Below, piece by piece: positions 1 through 8,233 of a stretch of 64,000 nt of DNA. Within the stretch, counting starts at the first letter, position 1. Every line of letters starts with the position of its first letter. The stretch is from Eubacterium sp. UBA3782 (GTDB taxonomy: Bacteria; Bacillota; Clostridia; Lachnospirales; Lachnospiraceae): positions 252-64,251 of the forward strand of contig DFFG01000075.1 of NCBI GenBank assembly GCA_002368795.1. The letters run 5' to 3'. The notes under the pieces are model-generated. The model saw nothing but the letters and a program-made list of their open reading frames with translations, made no database searches and had not been told where the DNA came from. Both the position numbers and the translations under genes were made by a program.

Positions 1-14
1 TTGCCAAAGAAAAG

Positions 15-56
15 AGGGGCGCCGCAATAATATCTATTGCGACAGGCCCTACTTTT
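15..56. terminator. Probable bidirectional terminator
   Basis: A stem joins AGGGG near 15-19 to GCCCT at 46-50, with an inner perfect GCAATA/TATTGC helix at 24-29 and 35-40. It is followed on the + strand by CTTTTT. It sits directly at the end of the AraC remnant on the other strand, so it may end transcripts from both sides. Confidence 0.55.
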
Positions 57-195
57 TAGTGAAAACCTTTTGCTTTCTTCCGTATCGTTGATGTACCTGT
101 TTTTCTTTCCGGTACGCACTGGGGAGCATGCCGGTAACCTCCCGGAAGCGTGTTCCAAAATGTGTTGTGGAGCAATAGTGCAAAAGTCCTGCAGC
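49..195 (-). pseudogene. 3' remnant of an AraC-family regulator
   Basis: Reading the minus strand from about 195 down to a TAG at 49-51 gives the end of an AraC/XylS helix-turn-helix domain, including HFGTRFREVTGMLPSAYRKE. This is the recognition region that normally closes AraC proteins. Further upstream the frame loses similarity and runs straight into the end of the anti-sigma gene, so no start, sensor domain or first helix-turn-helix survives. I read this as the tail of a gene removed by a deletion, probably when the neighbouring sigma/anti-sigma genes arrived or were rearranged. The family call rests on a motif of about 25 residues. Confidence 0.6.
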
Positions 196-260
196 CTTAT
201 TACAGTTGCGGAGAAGCCTTTCTCTTTTTTGACCGTATCCTGCCTTGCCGGATCTGCACC

Positions 261-1997
261 TTATGGCAGCCGGATCAGTCCGGTCTCAAGCATGTCTTCG
301 GTAAAGAAATGACCGGAGCCGTCGGTCGCGAGGTAGAGCTGATCGGCTTCGTCCTCAAAGAGGATCCAGGCCACATGGATGATCTGGCTTTCGCCGGCCT
401 TCAGGGATGGGATATAGTTGTTGTTACGGTCACCACCGGTCACATCAAAATACTGCATTTCATCTCCGCCGATGTGCCAGGCAAAATCTACATTGTCTGC
501 TCCCTTCAGATCCGGAGCGATGACCTGATATTGTCCGGCCGGTTCGTCAAAGGAAAGACGCAGCAGGCAGGTGTAGAATAAGACATCCGTCAGATCCTGG
601 TCGGATTCATTGGTGTATTCCAGCGTCACTTCTACAAGCTTCAGGCCGACCTCTTCCTCTGATACGAGTTCCGGGAAGGTGTTGACGCCGTCTCCGTCCG
701 TATAATATTTGCGGGTGGCAGTCCCAAGCTTTCCGTCTGCGGTCAGCAGAGCGTTCCACTCCTCCGGGATATAGTCGGCATTCAGCAGCGAGAAGTCATC
801 GGCTGTCTGGACCTCCAGTGCTTTTACGCTGATTGGATAACTGACGCCCTCTTGCCAGACTTCTGACACAGCCTTCTCGCCCAGCTCATGGAGATTTCCC
901 ATCTCCGCCGTCGTGGCTGTCGTTTTTTCTTCCGGCGGGACAGTGTTTGCTGCATCCTCGACCATAGCCGCCTTATTTGCCATGATCTGGCTCCATGTCG
1001 GCAGCCCTCCATCGACGGGAATCATGTCCTCGCCCTTTGTCATAACGATCCCCTCACCGATCCGGATCAGCTCTTCCTTTGGCGCATAGCCCCAGGCAGT
1101 CAGCTGCACGATGCGGTTGACCTCCGGGTAAAGGATATAGAGGTCTTTCCACAGCCAGTCCGAATCCAGACCATTTTGCTTAGACGTATAGACGGCATCC
1201 TTTCCGCCGATGGAAAGTGTTTCATACTCGGTGACGAATTTCTCTGTCCAGGAGGAGACGGGCATGTCCAGGATAATCGGATTGCCGATAAAGTACCCCC
1301 CATTATCATCCGCCTGTTTATAGGAGATCTGCCCTTTTTCATCGGAATTGTCGATGAGTCCCTCCGGCAGATAGCTGATCTCCATCATGACCGAAGGCAC
1401 TTCGGTGATGGCCTCAGCCGGTTCTGCGGACTGGCTGCTGGAGGCAGCCGTTTCATCAGCGGAAAGAGTCACCTCGATCTGATGCGGAGCCTGCTGGTCG
1501 ACGCGGAACTGCCAGAGCTTTGCGGCAGCAAAGGCGGTAAACCCCGTACAGGCAACCAGAGCTGCGGCTATGGCAGCCACCCGCCAGCGGCGGGATCCGG
1601 TACGTCTCCCGGAGGTCTTCCGGCTGCGCCGACTTGTTCGGACATTCTGGATGTCAGAGATGACTGGATCATCCTGCATGGATTCTTTATTTTCAAGTGC
1701 TGCATCTCCTGCAGCGATCTGCTCATCCGACGCTGTGAGCTGCGCATCCGCTTTAAGCGGAGAGGCAGCTTTTTCGTTGTAGGCCTCTTCAGACGCGGCG
1801 GCGGATCGGTTTGCGGCTGCAGCGTGTACGGCTGTTCTTTCGGCAGCAGTGTTGTCCTGCAGTATCCGCTCGGGATCGGTGCCGGCGCTCAGGCGGACAG
1901 CAGCGGTCACCTTTGCGATCCTGGCCTCGACCTCTGCCGGGATCTCAGCATTTTTCATGGTTTCTTCTATATATCGATCGAACTCTCTATCGTTCAT
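261..1997 (-). CDS. Membrane anti-sigma factor-like protein
   Basis: A 578-residue protein that probably holds the ECF sigma factor encoded just upstream at the membrane. The N-terminus (about 1-35, MNDREFDRYIEETMKNAEIP) resembles the short cytosolic sigma-binding segment of such proteins. An Ala-rich linker and an Arg-rich stretch lead to one membrane helix near 140-160 (VAAIAAALVACTGFTAFAAA). The rest is extracellular: a DUF4367-like region (about 200-320) and a C-terminal Ig-like region (about 375-575). Its ATG overlaps the sigma stop by four bases (ATGA), so the two are translationally coupled. The role as anti-sigma is inferred from this layout. The signal sensed is unknown. Confidence 0.75.
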   Translation of the reverse strand: MNDREFDRYIEETMKNAEIPAEVEARIAKVTAAVRLSAGTDPERILQDNTAAERTAVHAAAANRSAAASEEAYNEKAASPLKADAQLTASDEQIAAGDAALENKESMQDDPVISDIQNVRTSRRSRKTSGRRTGSRRWRVAAIAAALVACTGFTAFAAAKLWQFRVDQQAPHQIEVTLSADETAASSSQSAEPAEAITEVPSVMMEISYLPEGLIDNSDEKGQISYKQADDNGGYFIGNPIILDMPVSSWTEKFVTEYETLSIGGKDAVYTSKQNGLDSDWLWKDLYILYPEVNRIVQLTAWGYAPKEELIRIGEGIVMTKGEDMIPVDGGLPTWSQIMANKAAMVEDAANTVPPEEKTTATTAEMGNLHELGEKAVSEVWQEGVSYPISVKALEVQTADDFSLLNADYIPEEWNALLTADGKLGTATRKYYTDGDGVNTFPELVSEEEVGLKLVEVTLEYTNESDQDLTDVLFYTCLLRLSFDEPAGQYQVIAPDLKGADNVDFAWHIGGDEMQYFDVTGGDRNNNYIPSLKAGESQIIHVAWILFEDEADQLYLATDGSGHFFTEDMLETGLIRLP

Positions 1998-2554
1998 CTG
2001 GCTGCTCCTTTCCGAAAATACTTCTCTTTGATCTCCCTGCGTCCCCGGGACAGCCGCTGACGGACAGCAGCCTCGCTTATGCCAAGCAGTCCGGCAATCT
2101 CCGCAGTGGAATATCCCTCTCCATAGTATAGGACGAAAATCTTCCGGACGGGCTCATCCAGCAGCCGCATCATGTCCTCAAACTCCAGGCCATATCCTGG
2201 CTGCCACTCTTTGCGTTCGCTGGCTCTCTGTGCAAAGGAGATCGTCTTTTCACCCGCTCCATCCTCCTTTTGAAAGGACTCCTCATAGGGGATCTCATAT
2301 CGGTTCTTTTTCTGTATCTTCAGGCATTCCCGTATCAGGATCCGAATCATCCACGTCCGGAAATACTCCGGCTGCTTCAGACCGGATATATTCTTCCAGC
2401 CATTCAGGATGGTCTCCTGCAGGGCATCTGCAATATCGGATTCCGATACGAGGTAAGCCCTGGCGATACGGTACAGTGACGCCTGCATCTCGGTAACGGC
2501 CTCCGCAAAGGCATCGCCGTCGCCCTGGCGGGCACGCTCTGCAAGCTGTTTCAT
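1994..2554 (-). CDS. ECF-type RNA polymerase sigma factor
   Basis: A 186-residue sigma-70 family protein of extracytoplasmic-function size. Region 2 spans about 5-80 (AFAEAVTEMQASLYRIARAY, then DIADALQETILNGWKN, the usual core-binding and -10 region). Region 4 spans about 125-180, with the helix-turn-helix YSTAEIAGLLGISEAAVRQR. It lacks regions 1 and 3, as expected for the group. It is the first gene of a two-gene operon with the membrane anti-sigma factor and is transcribed away from the HtrA protease gene across a long gap. That arrangement makes a cell-envelope stress role plausible but unproven. The ribosome site (AAGGAAG) lies rather far from the ATG. Confidence 0.88.
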   Translation of the reverse strand: MKQLAERARQGDGDAFAEAVTEMQASLYRIARAYLVSESDIADALQETILNGWKNISGLKQPEYFRTWMIRILIRECLKIQKKNRYEIPYEESFQKEDGAGEKTISFAQRASERKEWQPGYGLEFEDMMRLLDEPVRKIFVLYYGEGYSTAEIAGLLGISEAAVRQRLSRGRREIKEKYFRKGAAR

Positions 2555-3030
2555 GGCAGCTTACCACTTCCTTTCTGGTCATATTCCATGTAAATCTAGT
2601 TCTACATACCGGCTTCTGCATGTATCAACGGGAAAAGTACTTTGGCCAGGCCGCGACGTATGATGCCTGCCCGCATGCAGGATGTCTCCAGCTACGGCAT
2701 GACCTTTGAGCAGATCCAGGAATGTGCCTGACTGCAAGCGGGATAGCTGCCTAAATGGAGGATGCCTGCCGGTGGAAGAACGGTACTTGCGGTAAAACGA
2801 TCGTTTCTACTGTATTAGATACGATCATTATAAAAAATGTGACAGGGAACGAAAAGAAATTTGAGAAAGCAAATTTTAGAAAGCTCCTGTTTCTGACTTC
2901 ACATTTTTCTCACAGTTTTATCAAAAACAGAACACAGAAATCACAAAAAGTGATCACAGTTTCTGCGTATCATCATCTGTGTAAACACAAAAGAAGGCTT
3001 TTGCTGCAGGCTGAAAGATTTCCGGTATAA
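2555..3030. other. Long intergenic region between sigma and htrA genes
   Basis: This is the left part of a 670-bp divergent gap. At 2663-2731 on the + strand a 22-codon frame (MPARMQDVSSYGMTFEQIQE...) looks protein-like and may be the tail of a lost gene, but it has no recognisable family. From about 2795 to 2850 the DNA is AT-rich with short palindromes (AACGATCGTT, GTATTAGATAC) and is a plausible place for divergent promoters. No promoter could be assigned with confidence. Confidence 0.35.
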
Positions 3031-3135
3031 GAATCCCAAACAGGGAAAAGAAATCCTGAGCTGGGAAAGGAGTCCCGAGCAGGGAAAAGAAATCCTGAGT
3101 TGGGAAAAGGAATCCTGAGCTGGGAAAAAGGAATT
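3031..3135. repeat. Imperfect tandem repeat, about 20-bp unit
   Basis: Five to six degenerate copies of a 19-21 bp unit (GAAATCCTGAGCTGGGAAAA) lie between the divergent promoters and the htrA ribosome site. Copies differ by single substitutions and 1-2 base indels, which breaks any reading frame, so the array is non-coding. It would be transcribed as part of the htrA leader if the promoter lies to its left. Confidence 0.75.
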
Positions 3136-3225
3136 CTGCAAAAGGGATCCGATCCACAGAAACCCGGGAAAGTATATTAGCCAGACAGAGCAGAAGCTTC
3201 CATGATAGAAAAGGGGTAATGACAG

Positions 3226-4608
3226 ATGAGCGATATGTTCGATGACAGATTTTTCGAGGAGAGTGAGAGTGAGGTGCTTGACCAGGACGAGATGAGCGGA
3301 CTGGCCGGACTGACTGGGGATACATTCCGGCAGAAGCCCGCAGGAGGGCAGAAGAAAAAGAAAACCCGGAAGAAACATCCGATGGTTGGTGTGGTAGCTT
3401 CTGCACTGGTTTTCGGCCTGGTAGCGGGTTCCGCGACCTACGCGGTTAATTATACAGAGGCGGCTCTGGCATCCAGAATGGCAGAAAACACAGAGACTGC
3501 AGAGTCGGCTCAGACATCTGAGGCGCAGCTGGCGGTTCAGGAGAACACAGCCGGCAGTTCGTCCGCTGCACTGACATCCGTGGCGACGACGGAGACTGGT
3601 GGGGACATGACGGTATCCGAGGTCGCCGAGGCAGCAATGCCTTCGATGGTGACGATCTCCACGATGTCCGTGCAGGAGATGCAGAGCTTCTTTGGCTTTG
3701 GCCAGTCACAGGCATATGAGGTAGAAGGCGCCGGGACTGGCATCCTCGTCGGGGAGACAGACGAGGAGCTGCTGATCGCGACCAATGAACACGTCATCAA
3801 CGGAGCAACCTCCGTATCAGTTGGTTTTGTTGATGAATCTGTGGCAGAGGCTTATATCAAGGGTTCAGATGATGAAAACGACCTGGCCGTGATCGCAGTG
3901 GCAAAGAGCGATGTTTCCGAAGAGACACTAAACCAGATCCGTGTGGTGGCCATCGGCGACTCCGATGCACTGGCACTGGGCGAGCAGGTCGTGGCCATCG
4001 GCAATGCCCTGGGCTACGGACAGTCAGTCACCAGCGGCTATGTCAGCGCACTGAACCGTGATCTGGACCTTGGTGAGTACACATCTTCCGGTCTGATCCA
4101 GACAGATGCAGCCATCAACGCCGGCAACAGCGGCGGCGCACTGCTGAACATGCAGGGCGAACTGGTCGGCATCAATGAGGCAAAGAGCTCTTCCTCCTAC
4201 GGAGAGGCGACCGTCGACAACATGAGCTTCGCCATCCCGGTCTCCAAGGCCCTGCCGATCCTGCAGGAGCTGATGGAGAAGGAAGCACGGACCAGAGCTG
4301 AGACCCAGGGATACCTCGGTGTATCCATTGCCGATGTGACAGAGGAATATTCCCAGGTCTACGGAATGCCGGTAGGCGTATGCTTCACTGGTGTACAGGA
4401 AGGCGGTGCAGCAGAGCAGGCAGGCATCCTGCAGGGCGACGTACTGATACGCGTAAATGACGAGAAGATCACGACATCCGAGGACTTGAAGGAAGAAATG
4501 ACCTACCACAGCGCAGGCGAGACAGTGACACTGACCGTGATGCGCGCAGACAACGGAGTCTATGTAGAGAAAACAATCGAAGTGACTCTGCAGGATAAGC
4601 TCTCCTAA
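3226..4608 (+). CDS. HtrA/DegP-type membrane-anchored serine protease
   Basis: A 460-residue S1C-family protease that degrades or handles misfolded proteins outside the membrane. A charged cytosolic N-terminus is followed by one membrane helix at about 49-68 (GVVASALVFGLVAGS). The trypsin-like domain carries the full catalytic triad: His189 (NEHVING), Asp219 (ENDLAVI) and Ser302 (NAGNSGGALL). One PDZ domain (about 365-450, GYLGVSIADVTEEY) closes the protein. The Thr/Ala/Glu-rich linker after the helix is typical of Firmicutes HtrA. Translation starts at the ATG behind AAAGGGG. It stands alone between terminators and faces an ECF sigma operon that could control it; that link is inference. Confidence 0.93.
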   Translation: MSDMFDDRFFEESESEVLDQDEMSGLAGLTGDTFRQKPAGGQKKKKTRKKHPMVGVVASALVFGLVAGSATYAVNYTEAALASRMAENTETAESAQTSEAQLAVQENTAGSSSAALTSVATTETGGDMTVSEVAEAAMPSMVTISTMSVQEMQSFFGFGQSQAYEVEGAGTGILVGETDEELLIATNEHVINGATSVSVGFVDESVAEAYIKGSDDENDLAVIAVAKSDVSEETLNQIRVVAIGDSDALALGEQVVAIGNALGYGQSVTSGYVSALNRDLDLGEYTSSGLIQTDAAINAGNSGGALLNMQGELVGINEAKSSSSYGEATVDNMSFAIPVSKALPILQELMEKEARTRAETQGYLGVSIADVTEEYSQVYGMPVGVCFTGVQEGGAAEQAGILQGDVLIRVNDEKITTSEDLKEEMTYHSAGETVTLTVMRADNGVYVEKTIEVTLQDKLS

Positions 4609-4657
4609 ATGGAAGCGCCCACAAAGGGCAAGCGATTCCAGGACGCGGCCATTTTTT
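4608..4657 (+). terminator. Possible terminator after htrA
   Basis: AAATGG at the stop codon can pair with CCATTT at 4649-4654, just ahead of a T-run, with GCGCCC and GGACGC inside. The loop is imperfect, so this is only a moderate call. Confidence 0.45.
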
Positions 4658-4789
4658 AGAGCAGGGGAACCTGAAGAATGGTAATGGTGACGGACAGAAA
4701 TAAATAAGACAAATAGAGTTACAGAACCAGACAGAGTTTAAAGAACCAAATAGAACAAATCGTTAAAAGGGAGTATTTAAAACGATAAA

Positions 4790-4850
4790 GACCGGCAGCA
4801 CAGACTTCCGTCCGTAAAGACGAAAGTGGTGCTGCCGGTCCCTTTTTTAT
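4790..4850 (+). terminator. Strong intrinsic terminator
   Basis: A perfect 12-bp stem (GACCGGCAGCAC at 4790-4801, GTGCTGCCGGTC at 4829-4840) extends inward by ACTTCCGTC/GACGAAAGT and is followed by CCTTTTTT. It lies 180 bases past the htrA stop, either a second terminator for that gene or the end of a short separate RNA starting in the AT-rich 4690-4785 stretch. Confidence 0.85.
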
Positions 4851-4883
4851 CATACAATCAGTTTTTTCGACTAAGTGAAAGCC

Positions 4884-4979
4884 CCTTACCGGTTCCATCC
4901 CGAAAAGGCGAAAATCCCTTACTGTGCTCATCCAGAAAAAGAGAATGACCTTTATCGGTTTCATCCGGAAAAGCAGAAG
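4884..4979. repeat. 33-bp tandem repeat, three copies
   Basis: Three degenerate copies of a unit of about 33 bp (CCTTACCGGTTCCATCCCGA and onward). Because 33 is a multiple of three, a + frame across it reads an 11-residue repeat (PYRFHPEKAKI type). That frame continues antisense through the neighbouring gene, so I treat the array as non-coding. Confidence 0.7.
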
Positions 4980-4985
4980 CCTATA

Positions 4986-5675
4986 TTACAGGATCGGGGC
5001 AAGTGTGCGCTTTGCCAGAGCCATGCGTTCCTCAAACCAGGCGTAGAATTCATCCTCCGGGCAGCTGCCCTCATAGAACAGGCGGAGGATATATTCAGTC
5101 ACCTGTCGGCCGCTCTCCTCCGTCAGGTCCGGAATCCGTTCTCCGAGCCTTTTGGTAAAATAATGCCATGTGTTAATAAAGGAATGCCAGGCCTTGGGAT
5201 CCTTTTCATCGATCCACTGTTTCAGACGGACCTTGTAACGGTTTTTCTTTTCACACTCATAAACCTGCAGGAAATAGCGAAAATCCTCATTTTCATAAAA
5301 ACGGCCAAGAGGGAAGATACGGCAGATACCCGGCCGGAAGGCATGGATGCTGCAGCGGCCTTCTGAATTCAGAAAGACGCAGGCCGTGTCCCCTGCAGCT
5401 TGTGCAGACGGATTCAGGGTGCGGCCCATCCGCATTTTAGGAAGGACGAGGCCATCTACCCGGGTCAGCTCAAGCTCTTCATCGATCATGTCATCAAAGC
5501 TTTTTCCAAGTCCGTTCTTCAGCCGGCAGACATCCAGAGGATCCAGGATCAGGGCCTCCATGTCATGGCAGCAAGCCGAGCAGCCCCGGCAGTCATTGCA
5601 GCCAACCTTGACCATATCATTCAGACCGTAGAAGCGGCCATCCGAAATATCTTTAATATCCACATCTCTCTGCAT
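4986..5675 (-). CDS. YkgJ-family cysteine cluster protein
   Basis: A protein of about 229 residues with the CxxCxxCC...C pattern of the YkgJ/UPF0153 zinc- or iron-binding family. The cysteines lie in CNDCRGCSACCHDM, followed by LDPLDVCRL and a second set in CVFLNSEGRCSIHAFRPGIC. The exact function of the family is unknown; metal binding is the usual assumption. The frame stays open upstream to 5801, but I place the start at the ATG at 5673-5675 because GGGAG sits eight bases before it and the extra 42 residues look like leader DNA. It runs convergently to htrA, and a hairpin with a T-run sits in its leader. Confidence 0.85.
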   Translation of the reverse strand: MQRDVDIKDISDGRFYGLNDMVKVGCNDCRGCSACCHDMEALILDPLDVCRLKNGLGKSFDDMIDEELELTRVDGLVLPKMRMGRTLNPSAQAAGDTACVFLNSEGRCSIHAFRPGICRIFPLGRFYENEDFRYFLQVYECEKKNRYKVRLKQWIDEKDPKAWHSFINTWHYFTKRLGERIPDLTEESGRQVTEYILRLFYEGSCPEDEFYAWFEERMALAKRTLAPIL

Positions 5676-5721
5676 GAGTGTTCTCCCTGTCGTTTGAGAA
5701 AGGTGCAGGACTTCCTGCCGA

Positions 5722-5799
5722 TAACCAAAAGAAACCGCCCCGGAGCGGTACCGGCCGGAGGTCTCTCCTGCCATTATACACGCAGATCTGGGCGGTTTC
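5722..5799 (-). promoter_or_regulatory. Promoter and possible attenuator of the YkgJ-like gene
   Basis: On the minus strand a TATAAT (5773-5778) is followed by ACCGCTCCGGGGCGGT (5734-5749) and TTTCTTTT, a terminator-like hairpin inside the leader. The segment GAAACCGCCC (5790-5799 on that strand) is complementary to the terminator's right half, but it lies upstream of the TATAAT. It could only act as an antiterminator in a longer transcript, for example read-through from the upstream fucO gene. Confidence 0.4.
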
Positions 5800-5817
5800 A
5801 TCTGATTCTTTTTTTAA

Positions 5818-6027
5818 TTGGCCTCCGCAGCTCCATGCGGATTGGCCTCCGCAGCTCCATGCGGATTAGCTTCCGCAGATTCATGCGGGTTGGCTTCCGC
5901 AGATTCAAGCGGATTGGCTTCCGCAGATCCATTCGGATTGGCCTCCACAGATTCATGCGGATTGGATTCCGCAGATTCATGCGGAGTGGCTTCCGCAGAT
6001 CTTTTTGCCGATCTGCAGAAAGCGGAT
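5818..6027. repeat. 24-bp hairpin repeat array, eight copies
   Basis: Eight head-to-tail copies of a 24-bp unit of the type TTGGCTTCCGCAGATTCATG plus CGGA. Most units contain the inverted repeat TCCGCA...TGCGGA around a six-base centre, so the RNA would fold into a row of small hairpins. The last copy is extended into a longer hairpin (GCTTCCGCAGATC/GATCTGCAGAAAGC). The unit length is a multiple of three, which keeps all six frames open and produces false ORFs on both strands. It lies just past the end of fucO and could act as a transcript end or stabiliser. Confidence 0.85.
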
Positions 6028-6065
6028 GGATGATATTACATCAGCAAATCATACGTCAGTATATA

Positions 6066-7211
6066 TTACATCAGCTGACGGAACATGCCGATGACCTGCT
6101 CCAGAGTAGCCTCTCTCGGATTGCCCGGATAGCATGCATCTGCCAGAGCGTCCTTGGCCAGGATCTCCAGATCCTCTTCTTTGATCTTCTCGTTCTTAGC
6201 CGGGATACCAACATCCTCAGACAGCTTGCGGACAGCGTCGATAGCAGCCTGCTTGTACTCCTCAGCGGACATAGCATCTACACCCTCAACGCCCATGGCT
6301 CTTGCGATCTCACGATAACGCTCGCCGCAGCAGTCTCTGTTGAACTCCATGGTCAGGGGCAGGAACATAGCGCAGGCTACGCCGTGCGGTGTGTCATAGT
6401 GAGCGCTCAGGGTATGAGCCATAGCATGGTCGATGCCAAGGCCAACGTTGGAGAAGCCCATGCCGGCGATGTACTGTGCCAGAGCCATGCCCTTGCGGCC
6501 TTCCGGATCATTGGCAACAGCTGCACGCAGATTCTGGGAGATCAGCTTGATAGCCTCCAGATGGAACATATCGGTCAGCTCCCATGCAGCTCTGGTGGTG
6601 TAACCCTCGATAGCGTGGGTCAGAGCATCCATACCGGTAGCAGCGGTCAGACCCTTGGGCATGGAGGACATCATATCGGGATCGATAACGGCGATAGCCG
6701 GGATATCGTTGGTGTCAACACAGACGAACTTACGCTGCTTCTCAACATCAGTGATAACGTAGTTGATGGTAACCTCAGCTGCAGTGCCGGCAGTTGTCGG
6801 AACAGCGATGGTCGGAACAGCATGGTTCTTGGTCGGAGCAACGCCCTCGAGAGAACGAACATCCTCAAACTCCGGATTGGTGATGATCACGCCGATAGCC
6901 TTAGCGGTATCCATGGAAGAGCCGCCGCCGATGGCAACGATCGCATCTGCGCCGCAGGCCTTGAATGCTGCAACACCGTCCTGCACATTCTGGATGGTCG
7001 GATTGGGTTTGATACCGGAATAAACGGTATAAGCGATGCCTGCCTCATCCAGCAGATCAGTGACCTTAGAGGTAACACCAAACTTGATCAGGTCCGGATC
7101 GGAGGTAACAAAGATATGCTTGTAACCGCCTCTCTGGATCTCGGGAACGATCTCCTTGATCGCGCCTGAGCCGTGATAGGAAACATTATTAAGTACGATT
7201 CTGTCAGCCAT
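6066..7211 (-). CDS. fucO: Lactaldehyde reductase (1,2-propanediol oxidoreductase)
   Basis: A 381-residue iron-dependent group III alcohol dehydrogenase that interconverts lactaldehyde and 1,2-propanediol with NAD(H), the fermentative end of fucose and rhamnose breakdown. The sequence follows E. coli FucO closely, with blocks such as NPEFADVRSLEG-like NPEFEDVRSLEG, PTTAGTAAEVTINYVITD and GMDALTHAIEGY. The dinucleotide-binding GGGSSMDTAKAIG is at about 96-108. The metal-binding Asp/His set is present (DHAMAHTLSAHYDTPHG). The length matches the family. It is monocistronic with its own promoter upstream. No fucose or rhamnose genes are in the window, so its pathway here is inferred from the family only. 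Confidence 0.92.
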   Translation of the reverse strand: MADRIVLNNVSYHGSGAIKEIVPEIQRGGYKHIFVTSDPDLIKFGVTSKVTDLLDEAGIAYTVYSGIKPNPTIQNVQDGVAAFKACGADAIVAIGGGSSMDTAKAIGVIITNPEFEDVRSLEGVAPTKNHAVPTIAVPTTAGTAAEVTINYVITDVEKQRKFVCVDTNDIPAIAVIDPDMMSSMPKGLTAATGMDALTHAIEGYTTRAAWELTDMFHLEAIKLISQNLRAAVANDPEGRKGMALAQYIAGMGFSNVGLGIDHAMAHTLSAHYDTPHGVACAMFLPLTMEFNRDCCGERYREIARAMGVEGVDAMSAEEYKQAAIDAVRKLSEDVGIPAKNEKIKEEDLEILAKDALADACYPGNPREATLEQVIGMFRQLM

Positions 7212-7277
7212 TGGAAAAGCCCTCCTATAAATTTACACTGCTTTATAGCTGGTTCATTTGAATTGTTTACAAGTGAT

Positions 7278-7306
7278 ACTATACAACAATCCCATCGGCT
7301 TGACAA
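7278..7306 (-). promoter_or_regulatory. fucO promoter
   Basis: On the minus strand TTGTCA and TATAGT are separated by 17 bases, about 70 bases upstream of the fucO start codon. Confidence 0.7.
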
Positions 7307-7389
7307 TAGTTTAACGAAGCATCAAAAATATTTCCTCCTATTCGAAAAAAATTACCCTCAGAATTTAGGCTTCCTCTCTTTTTTCCGGT

Positions 7390-8012
7390 AGTGGGAGACT
7401 AAGAATTAGATAATCAGAAGCTTAGCCACTGTATTATCTTCCGTATATTCCCAGTGGGTGGCTAAGAAAAGAATAATCAAAGCCTTAGTCACAGTATTTC
7501 CTCGCGAATACGCACAGTGGGTGGCTAAGGAAAGAATAATCAGAGCCTTAGTCATCATATTTCCTCCCTAATACGCACAGTGGGTGGCTAGGAAAAGAAT
7601 GATCAGAGCCTTAGTCACAGGATTTCCTCCCGAATATCCACAGTGGGTGGCTAGGGAAAGAATGATCAAAGTCTTAGTCACAGGATTTTCTCCCGAATAC
7701 CCACAGTGGGTGGCTAAGGAAAAGAATGATCAGAGGCTTAGTCACAGTATTTCCTCGCGAATACCCACAGTGGGTGGCTAAGGAAAAGAATGATCAGAGC
7801 CTTAGTCACAGGATTTCCTCCCGAATATCCACAGTGGGTGGCTAGGGAAAGAATGATCAAAGTCTTAGTCACAGGATTTCTTCCCGAATATCCACAGTGG
7901 GTGGCTAAAGAAAAGAATGATCAGAGTCTTAGTCACAGGATTTCCTCGCGAATACGCACAGTGGGTGGCTAAGAATTGGTCATCCAGAAACTTAGTCATC
8001 AGGGCACGTCCG
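7390..8012. repeat. 63-bp tandem repeat array, about ten copies
   Basis: Ten copies of a 63-64 bp unit fill this gap. Each unit holds GGGTGGCTAAGG and CCTTAGTCACAG, which are complementary (GTGGCTAAGG with CCTTAGTCAC, allowing G-U) around an ATGATCA centre. The half-sites can pair within a unit or with the next unit, so the RNA could adopt alternate hairpin chains. Outer copies (7390 and 7957 onward) are more degenerate than the inner ones, as expected for arrays that grow from the middle. Units of 63 and 64 bases alternate and break every frame, so it is not coding. There are no unique spacers, so it is not CRISPR. Confidence 0.9.
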
Positions 8013-8036
8013 GAATCATGAATTTACATCAATAGA

Positions 8037-8074
8037 GTTGACTCAAATGATGAGTTTTCCGTATCTGAGTCAAC
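8037..8074. other. Perfect 9-bp inverted repeat
   Basis: GTTGACTCA at 8037-8045 and TGAGTCAAC at 8066-8074 flank a 20-base loop between the 63-bp array and the thrH terminator. No T-run follows. The function is not visible. Confidence 0.5.
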
Positions 8075-8135
8075 CGCCGGCGCAGAGTGTGTCCATCTGG
8101 GCCATGTTTATTAATCAGAGAATTGTGGGAAAGAC

Positions 8136-8190
8136 AAAAAAACTCCTGGCCAGCGATTTCCATTGAGATAAGATCACTGGCCAGGGGGTT
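8136..8190 (-). terminator. Terminator of the ilvBN-thrH direction
   Basis: On the minus strand CCCCCTGGCCAGTGATC pairs with the GCTGGCCAGGAG side and is followed by TTTTTTT. It lies about 45 bases after the ThrH-like stop codon. Confidence 0.9.
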
Positions 8191-8233
8191 ATTGTTTAGC
8201 AAGTTTGAATTTCTTTTGTTGTTTTTTTGCTGT

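Noticed and set aside
4875..5366. ORF with 11-residue PYRFHPEK repeats
   Set aside because: It starts in the 33-bp repeat and continues antisense through a real gene, with no ribosome site.
5400..7169. 589-codon + strand ORF
   Set aside because: It runs antisense through fucO and the YkgJ-like gene and stays open only because the 24-bp array is a multiple of three.
7584..7972. Repeat proteins with a 21-residue period (VTGFPPEYPQWVA)
   Set aside because: Units of 63 and 64 bases alternate, so the frame breaks between copies, and no ribosome site is present.
7390..8012. CRISPR array
   Set aside because: The units are contiguous near-identical copies with no unique spacers, and no cas genes are nearby.
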